Assembly: GCF_040939455.1 (NCBI RefSeq)
Contig: NC_134107.1
Location: forward strand, 10,231,537 to 10,295,536
DNA length: 64,000 nt
Source: Microcebus murinus
Taxonomy: Eukaryota; Chordata; Mammalia; Primates; Cheirogaleidae
Reading direction: 5' to 3'
Positions within the stretch are counted from its first letter, which is position 1, and every line of letters starts with the position of its first letter. The notes beneath the pieces are model-generated. The model was given only the letters and a program-made list of their open reading frames with translations, did not search any database and had not been told where the DNA came from. The translations under genes and the position numbers were made by a program. This document shows positions 57,636 through 64,000 of the stretch, in pieces.

Positions 57636-57639
57636 CACG

Positions 57640-57722
57640 TTTCTGCGTGTGCATGTGTGTTAGCATCTATGAGCGTGTGAGTGCGTGTGTACATGTGTGT
57701 ATATGTGTGTGTGTATGTGTTC
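57640..57722 (+). repeat. (TG)n-rich microsatellite, interrupted
   Basis: GTGTGCATGTGTGTTAGC to ATATGTGTGTGTGTATGTGT. Confidence 0.95.
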
Positions 57723-57724
57723 AC

Positions 57725-58295
57725 AACCCTTTAAAAATGCACAAACCCTTCTCAGCATGCAGGGTGCACAAAAGCAGACTATGGGTGGAACGTGGCCTCT
57801 AGGCCAAGTCTGCCACATCCTGCCCTACAAGGGAGAAACGTTCAAAGCCCGAGCAAGGACGTCTGAGTAAGGGTGGATTATCCAAACTAGGGGCTGTGTG
57901 GACAATCTGAAATTTGGTTCCCGGATTCCTGGGGCCAAGTGCAAAGGGAGACCCAGCTATGACCAGAGGAAACAGGACCCCCCTCCCCTGCATGCAAGGG
58001 TGGGGCCAGTTCAAGGTCAGAGTGAGGGCGGAGAAGGGGCAGGTGCTGGAATAAAGGACATAAAGTTTTCATTGTCAAGGTGGGGTCCACCCCAGCACAT
58101 ACGACCAAAACTTTCAAAAACAGGTTTTGCTGAATAAATGTTCTCCACGTTGGCACGTTAGAGATGTTTGGGTCTGAGCGGACACAGGGTGGGCGTGATT
58201 TCGGACGGTGAAACCAAACCTCCGCGGGGCGGGGCCACGTCCCAGAGTTGGCGTGGCCCTGGCTCCCCACGCCAGGCCGGCCTGGCCTGCAGGCA
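57725..58295. other. Unassigned sequence
   Basis: No recognised gene or repeat. Confidence 0.4.
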
Positions 58296-58299
58296 GCGT

Positions 58300-58530
58300 G
58301 CTCGCTGGGATGCAGTAATTAAGTCGTAAAACACAAGTCTGGCTGCTTAGCGAAGAATTACAAGGCATTGCGCGGATGAATACAGTAATCCCGCTTAATT
58401 AACACCGACTCAGAGAGAGCAACGTGTGCACTTCTGGGCTAAATTAGCCCGTCTCTCCATGCTGACTGTCACTTACCCCCATCACACCGCGATGGATGTT
58501 TTCCACTGTGCGTAATAAAAATAAACCTGG
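58300..58530. promoter_or_regulatory. Candidate conserved non-coding element
   Basis: AT-rich repeat-free island with several homeodomain-type cores: GCAGTAATTAAGTCG, CCGCTTAATTAACACC, CTAAATTAGCCC and GTGCGTAATAAAAATAAACC. No open frame of note. Composition and motif density suggest a developmental enhancer; conservation is untested. Confidence 0.3.
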
Positions 58531-58846
58531 GCCTGGAAAACTGGGCAGGTGACCCACGGAAAGGCCTAGAACCGTCCCGAGGCCGGCTCTCCAGGGCCTT
58601 TGTGCTAAAATGGAACAAATCTACCAACCCTGAGACGTACGTCCAGGGGTGTGGGGCTTCCCGGGGACAGGAGACACGTCCACACCCAGCCAGGGCCGAC
58701 GCTGGCAGACGGGCAGGGTGTGCGCACCCGTCACCCCCCACCCCCCTTCTGCAAGGAGCACCCCATCTGCACCCCTAGGCACAGTTTCAAGCACCTAGCA
58801 CGTGCTCCGCACTTCAGCCTCACGACCACTCGAAGGGGCGTGTGTT

Positions 58847-59165
58847 AGATTCTCATTGCTGCCTGTAACAAACTACCAGGTGTCTAGTGTCTTAAAACAA
58901 TAAAAACGTGACCATCTCACATTCCGTAAGTCAGGCGTCTGGCTCGGGCCTCACTGGGCTAAACTCACGGTGTCGTCAGGGCCCGCTCCCTCTGAAGGCT
59001 CTAGGGGAGGGTCCCCCGTCTCTCCCAGTGCGGGGGCTCCCGGCGCTCCTTGGCTAGTGGCCGCATCACCACAACCCCTGTGGGCACGTGGCCTCACCCC
59101 GCACGTGGCAAATCCCTCTGCCTCCCTCGTGCGAGGACACGTGACCACCTTTAGGGCTCCCTACA
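58847..59165 (-). mobile_element. MLT1-like LTR, minus strand
   Basis: TGTTAGATTCTCATTGCTGC, AACAAACTACCAGGTGTC and CTTAAAACAATAAAAACGTG match the 3' end of MaLR LTRs read in reverse, followed by CTCCCTCGTGCGAGGACACG. Confidence 0.75.
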
Positions 59166-60130
59166 CGACCAGGACGCTCTCCTGGTCTCGAGCCCCTTCT
59201 CCACGGAAGGCGCGCACTGCAGTCCCGGGGGGCAGGCTCGGACATGGCGGGACCCCCACTCGGCTGAGCACGGGGGCTCCACTGCTGTATGAGGCGGCGC
59301 CTGGGCGTGGAAGGGAGGCCACCTGCCCCAGTCCCCGCGTGCAGCACCTCGGGGCCCCCCTGTCCCCGCTTCCTCCCGTCACCTTCGGGGCGGGGCCTGG
59401 CCGCCCTGTCGCGAGGCTGCGCGAGAAATGCTGCCGAAACGCGGCTGCCAGAGGGGCGGCGTCCGTAAGGACAACTCCCTGAGTGTGACACCACCCACCT
59501 CTGTGGCCAGTGACCGGGACGAGCCCCTGCCTGGGGCTGCCGCCTTCTCCCGCTCTGCCATCTGAGGCCTGGGGACTGGCAGGGCAGAGTTTCCAGAGAA
59601 CCGCAGGGTGGCCGGAAGCATCGCATGAGAACGTGGATGGCCGTGTTGAAGACGGGGACAGAGCGTCCGCTCTGGAAGACGGAGTCTGGCCTCTCCGTCC
59701 CTTTTCTCAGGGGACACAAATCCCATCGCGGGGTCCCACCCTCATGACCTCAAGTGAACCCCGTCACCTTCCAAAGGCCCCACTGCCCAGGACCATGGCA
59801 GGGGGGCTCGGGCTCCACGTGTGGGGAGGACACGGATGTCCAGGCCACGGCACGGCCCGATGAACACCCGCCGGGCCGACACGCGTGCAGAGGGTCTCCC
59901 CAGACGGGCTGGCTCACACCCTTCCCGAGGCAGAAGGATCGTCACCTTCCTCCCCGGAACAACAACGTAATCGTTCTGTGCCGTCCAGAAGCCTCCTGGG
60001 TGGGGAGAGACGGAGGCTTTGGCGGCTGTCGATGAAGCACTTAATTAAGCAGAACAGGTAATCCCGCTGGCGTTGCCGGGAACGGGCGGCGCTGCACGGC
60101 TGTGGAGTCGCTGCGCCCCGGGCCTCCCTT
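59166..60130. other. Unassigned GC-rich sequence
   Basis: No gene supported. A short AT-rich spot CACTTAATTAAGCAG is at 60039-60053. Confidence 0.4.
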
Positions 60131-60135
60131 CCCGC

Positions 60136-60230
60136 CGTCCCCACCCGCCTCGGGTCCCCACCTGCCCCGGGTCCCCACCTGCCTCGGGTCCCCACCTGCC
60201 TCGGGTCCCCAACCTGCCCACCTGCCCCGA
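60136..60230 (+). repeat. 17-bp tandem repeat, about 5 units
   Basis: The unit GTCCCCACCTGCCTCGG is in head-to-tail array; the last unit is irregular. Confidence 0.93.
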
Positions 60231-60329
60231 AACAACTACCATTGCTTCATTAACGCTTGCCTTGCCCTCGGACCAAGTGACAAGTTTGTTTTGTGGACAG
60301 AACGTTCGTGTCCTCCCCCCACCCCGTTC

Positions 60330-60560
60330 CTATGTTGAAGCCTCAATCCCCCCGAGGCAATAACGCTACGGAGGAGATTTAGGCTGCAGGAGGTCCTGGG
60401 GGTGGGGCCCTGAGCAGGTGGATTAGTGTCCTTGCAGGAAGAGACACCGGAGAGCTTGCCGGCCCGCCCTCCCTCCCCCTGCCCTCTCGCCAGAGTGAAC
60501 CGCTGGCTCCGCGACTCGGACCTCAGCCCCTAGAGCTGGGCGCAGACACACGGCTCCCTA
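60330..60560 (+). mobile_element. MLT1-like LTR
   Basis: ATGTTGAAGCCTCAATCCCC, GGTGGGGCCCTGAGCAGG and TTGCAGGAAGAGACACCGGA are collinear with MLT1-type LTRs. The 3' third is poorly defined. Confidence 0.7.
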
Positions 60561-61740
60561 CCCTCTAAGCCTCCCAGCTCGCGTCACTCGGCAGCCTGAG
60601 CCGGTCAAAGCGTCTGTGGAGCCAGGTGAGACCCCAGTGGGCCTCAGTCTCCCTGTCTGTGGATGGGGGTGGCGGCGGCACCTGCCTGGTGCGAGCTGTG
60701 GGGGATTAAGTGAAAGCCCAGGCACGGAGGCGCCGGCTCAGGGAGGCCTCGGTCTTGACTTGCCCTCCACACGCTCACACTGCCGACGGCGGTCGGCCGG
60801 GCGCCCCAGGAAGACCCCGCGTCCCGGGCTGTGCGTGTCCAACGGGGCCCTGGGCACCTTACTCCAGTTGAGATGTCAACCCTGACAAGGCCCCTCCGTC
60901 CCGACCCCCACTTTACAGACGAGGACCCTGAGGCAGGGGCTGCCAAGGAGCCCGCTCAGGGTCCCGGTGGGAATACACGAAGCCAGTCTGGAAGCCCCCC
61001 AGGCCTGGAGCCCACGTCCCCGAGACAACCCAGGCCAGTGGCTGTCGCAGGTGGCGGAGACTGGGCAGGAAGGGTGTAAGAGGTACGATGGAGACAGATG
61101 CGGACGGCCAGCTGCTGCGAGCCTTCCCTGGTGACGCCCATAAAATATCCGAGAAACACGGTTTGTGGCGCAATGGCAGAGGGAGGTGAAGTGAGACTGA
61201 CAGGTGTTGCCCACGGAAGGCGGCTGCGGCCCCGGCCTGATGCAGCCTCGGCGGGAGGCCCGGCCGGCCAGCCCTTGCGTCCACATGGGAGAGGATCCAC
61301 TTCTGAACCCAGATCTGTCCACACCATGCTGAGCTTCCAGAGCTGAGCCCAGCGCCCACGCGGAGGGGCCCTGGCCACCCTGCTGGGCTGGCTGCCCTCA
61401 GGCCTGTCCACATCTCACTGGTCTGGGGTGGTGAACCAGACAAGAACAGGTGGCCAACCGCTCCTTGGCACCTTCTGGAACCATCCGAACCCGGCAGGAT
61501 CTCTGATGGCCCTCTCCAGTCCCACACGGCGCAGTGGGGCTCCCCGTCTCTCACCCCACCCCAGCCCCAGGCCTCTCTGTCTCAGCAAAGGGCCACAGCC
61601 GCCTGGCAGTGTGGGACAAGGTCCAGGGTTGCCCACTCCGCCCTCCCCGTGCGTGAGCTCTGCCCGCAAACGGCTCCCCGCCAGCACCTAGGCATGGAAA
61701 CCGTGCTCCTCCTGCCCCTCTGCACGTGTGTCCCGGGGCT
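60561..61740. other. Unassigned GC-rich sequence with MIR traces
   Basis: A MIR-like block is at 60635-60720 (CCTCAGTCTCCCTGTCTGTG) and another near 60910 (ACTTTACAGACGAGGACCCT). No gene supported. Confidence 0.45.
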
Positions 61741-61747
61741 GCCCCCA

Positions 61748-61990
61748 CAAAGCGCCCAAGCCGGGTGGCTTAAAACAACAGAAATTTGTTCGCTCACAGT
61801 TCGGGAGCCTAGAAGTCCACAAGCCAGCCTTCTGGGGGGACAGTCTGCCCCAAGCCCCTCCCAGCTTTCAGGGGCTGCCGGCAGCCCTGGTGGTCCTGGA
61901 CCACAGCTGCGCCCCTCCTGCCTCTGCACCCGTCTCCTCCCTTTGCCTCTGCGCCCCTCTCCTCGTAAGGACACCGCCGGCGGTGTAGGG
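61748..61990 (-). mobile_element. MLT1-like LTR, minus strand
   Basis: GGGTGGCTTAAAACAACAGA, AATTTGTTCGCTCACAGTTC and GGAGCCTAGAAGTCCACAAG are the reverse of the MaLR LTR 3' region; CTCCTCGTAAGGACACC follows. Confidence 0.8.
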
Positions 61991-62162
61991 ACTGCCCTAT
62001 GTCTAGGACGATCTCCCCTCAAGACCCCTCACTGATTTCGCCCAGGTACGCCTGCAAAGCACCTGCCTCCAGTGAGGCTCCCGGGGGACACGCGCTCTGG
62101 GCAGACGCTGTCCGGCCCACTGCACTCTCCAATCCCTTCTCCGAACAGACGTCAAGCCAACG

Positions 62163-62232
62163 GAAACACACACACCCACATGCACACACCCACACGCACA
62201 CACCCACACGCACACACCCACACGCACGCATG
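62163..62232 (+). repeat. (CA)n-derived 12-bp repeat
   Basis: Units ACACACCCACACGC in tandem (about five), an interrupted CA tract. Confidence 0.95.
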
Positions 62233-62543
62233 TGCTGCTGCCGACCACAAACCCTTGCCACACCGGAAGCAAAATCTAAATTCCTCCCTGCGTCCTGCAG
62301 GCCTGCGCCTGCCTCCTCCTCCCATTGTGCCCCACACTTGGGCACACGACCTTCCGCCCCTGGAAGCCCCCGGCCGGTCTCTGAACCCTTGAGACTGTGG
62401 CTCCCTCTGCCAGGAAGGCCAGTGGCCGGGACCCTCCTTCTCCAGTCCCGCTGTCCCTGAGCTCCCCGCAGAGGCCTGGGGCCACGACCCGCTCTCCTTC
62501 ACACACCTGTCCTTGGAGGAGCACCCTGCTTGTTCATTTGTGG

Positions 62544-63270
62544 CCCCCAGCCTGCCCCCACTCAGCCAGACCCCCCAGCCCACCCCCACTCAGCCAGACC
62601 CCCCAGCCCACCCCCACTCAGCCAGACCCCCAGCCCACCCCCACTCAGCCAGACCCCCCAGCCCACCCCCACTCAGCCAGACCCCCCAGCCCACCCCCAC
62701 TCAGCCAGACCCCCCAGCCCACCCCCACTCAGTCAGACCCCCAGCCCACCCCCACTCAGCCAGAACCCCCCAGCCCACCCCCACTCAGCCAGACCCCCAG
62801 CCTGCCCCTCACTCAGCCAGACCCCCAGCCCACCCCCACTCAGCCAGACCCCCAGCCCACCCCCACTCAGCCAGACCCCCAGCCCACCCCCACTCAGCCA
62901 GACCCCCAGCCCAGCCCCCACTCAGCCAGAACCCCCCAGGCCACCCCCACTCAGCCAGAACCCCCAGCCCCACCCCCACTCAGCCAGAACCCCCAGCCCA
63001 CCCCCACTCAGCCAGACCCCCAGCCCACCCCCACTCAGCCAGACCCCCCATCTTGCCCCCCACTCAGCCAGAACCCCCCAGCCCGCCCCCCACTCAGCCA
63101 GAACCCCCAGCCTGCCCCCCACTCAGCCAGAACCCCCAGCCTGCCCCCCACTCAGCCAGAACCCCCCAGCCCGCCCCCTACTCAGCCAGACCCCCAGCCC
63201 ACCCCACACTCAGCCAGAACCCCCCAGCCCGCCCCCCACTCAGCCAGACCCCCAGCCCACCCCCACTCAG
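62544..63270 (+). repeat. 27-29-bp C-rich minisatellite, about 26 units
   Basis: The unit core is CACCCCCACTCAGCCAGA followed by CCCCCAGCC, varying in C-run length and with an AACCCCC variant concentrated in the right half. Stop codons are absent in all plus frames; open frames of 275-293 codons rich in Pro and Gln are artefacts. Confidence 0.97.
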
Positions 63271-63470
63271 CACAGTGAGAGCAGGCCCTGGCTGTGCCCC
63301 AAAGCATCCCCCCACCCCGGGGCGGGAGGATGTGGCCTAGGACAGGTACTCGGGGAAACAGGGGTGGACTGACCAGAAGGGAGGCAGAGAGGAAGGAGAG
63401 AGGGGCCTGGAAACTCTTCTCAGCACCTTCGTTTTCCAAACGGAAAGTAGCTTCACCAGATGGAAGGTCC
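63271..63470. other. Unassigned sequence
   Basis: No recognised feature. Confidence 0.4.
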
Positions 63471-63474
63471 CACG

Positions 63475-63660
63475 CTGTAGCCACAGCCACCCTGGCTACT
63501 CAAGTGCACATTAACTGACATTAAATACAATTAAGGATTCAGTTCCTCGGTCATACTGGCTGCATTTGAAGTGCTCAGTAGCCACAGGTGGCCAGTGGTA
63601 CCATATCCAGCAGATGGGACCTTTCTAGAAAGTTCTACCAGGCAGTGTTGTTCCAGACCA
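63475..63660 (-). mobile_element. hAT-Charlie-type MITE, old
   Basis: GAAGTGCTCAGTAGCCACAG, CAGTGGTACCATATCCAGCA and TCTAGAAAGTTCTACC, with the central AT-rich ATTAAATACAATTAAGGATTC, match an ancient mammalian hAT MITE read on the minus strand. Ends are not exact. Confidence 0.7.
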
Positions 63661-64000
63661 ACAGATGAGAGAGAATTCGAAGCCATCAGTGTTGCGAGGG
63701 CCCCAGGCTTCCCCTCCAGCCGTGGGACCCCAAAAGAGACACCGCTGGGGAGCTGGGGTGAGGCCGGGCCCCTGCCTCAGTGCACGCCAGGGGCCTCCAT
63801 CCTGTGCAGGCAGCTGGGAGCAGAGGCCCTGGGTTCCCTCGGGAAGGGTGGGCTTGGCCTCCGCTTGCCCAGAACCTCCCGGGACATCCGTGCAGAGCAA
63901 CGGCGGGCGTCGTCCCCCCTGCGCTGCCCCTGGGGGACCGAGGGGCTGAAGGAGTGTGCAGGGCCGACGCACAGCCACCGCCCGCCCGTCTGCTGAGAAC
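63661..64000. other. Unassigned sequence to window edge
   Basis: GC-rich with no recognised gene or repeat. Confidence 0.4.

Noticed and set aside
62397..63372. Pro/Gln-rich proteins of 275-293 codons
   Set aside because: Same cause: 28-bp array with no stops in plus frames.

Overview
This is non-coding DNA from a primate, most likely a lemur-type strepsirrhine. The best lineage marker is the Alu at 49520-49862 (minus strand). It carries the long middle segment and the TGAGTGCCGTGGCGTCAGC 3' block that I know from lemur Alus, and it has a clean 15-base target duplication. A second marker is the L1 3' end at 34377-35403, whose tail (GGGCGTCGGGCAGATGGGAG) belongs to strepsirrhine L1s. MIR, L2, MLT1-type LTRs, Tigger and hAT-Charlie fossils are the usual mammalian background.

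I find no convincing host protein-coding gene, tRNA or rRNA. The longest open frames (up to 793 codons at 41.6-44.0 kb, 383 codons at 37.0-38.2 kb, about 290 codons at 17.8-18.8 kb and 62.4-63.4 kb) are artefacts of minisatellites whose units lack stop codons in several frames. The only recognisable proteins are broken: a hAT-Charlie transposase (24.9-26.8 kb), two Tigger1/pogo transposases (1.55-2.48 and 28.96-31.49 kb) and L1 ORF2 pieces.

Layout. 0-5 kb: LTR end, L1 3' region split by Tigger1, MIR. 5.2-9.66 kb: two converging L1 pieces, the larger split by a hAT MITE and a younger L1 3' end. 9.7-14 kb: mostly unique. 14.0-15.35 kb: L1 split by a roughly 600-bp insert holding L2-like and hAT sequence. 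15.4-24.4 kb: GC-rich unique DNA with MIRs, two LTRs and a 17-bp minisatellite. 24.4-26.9 kb: hAT-Charlie fossil hit by a tiny piggyBac MITE. 27.8-31.5 kb: L2-like sequence and Tigger1. 32.9-35.5 kb: an inverted short duplication and a stack of nested elements. 37.2-38.1 kb: C-rich minisatellite. 39.1-44.2 kb: L1 ORF2 with two Alus and a 2.1-kb, 53-bp minisatellite. 45-52.3 kb: L2, three-part Alu, lemur-type Alu, and L1 split by a class-I-type solo LTR. 52.3-64 kb: mainly GC-rich unique DNA with MaLR LTRs and three more short tandem arrays.

The combination of high GC, five C/G-rich minisatellites and absence of genes resembles a subtelomeric or gene-poor GC-rich domain; that is inference. The most unusual structure is at 32.9-34.2 kb: about 146 bases were copied in inverted orientation, with a 54-base internal deletion, into a nearby Tigger-group MITE.
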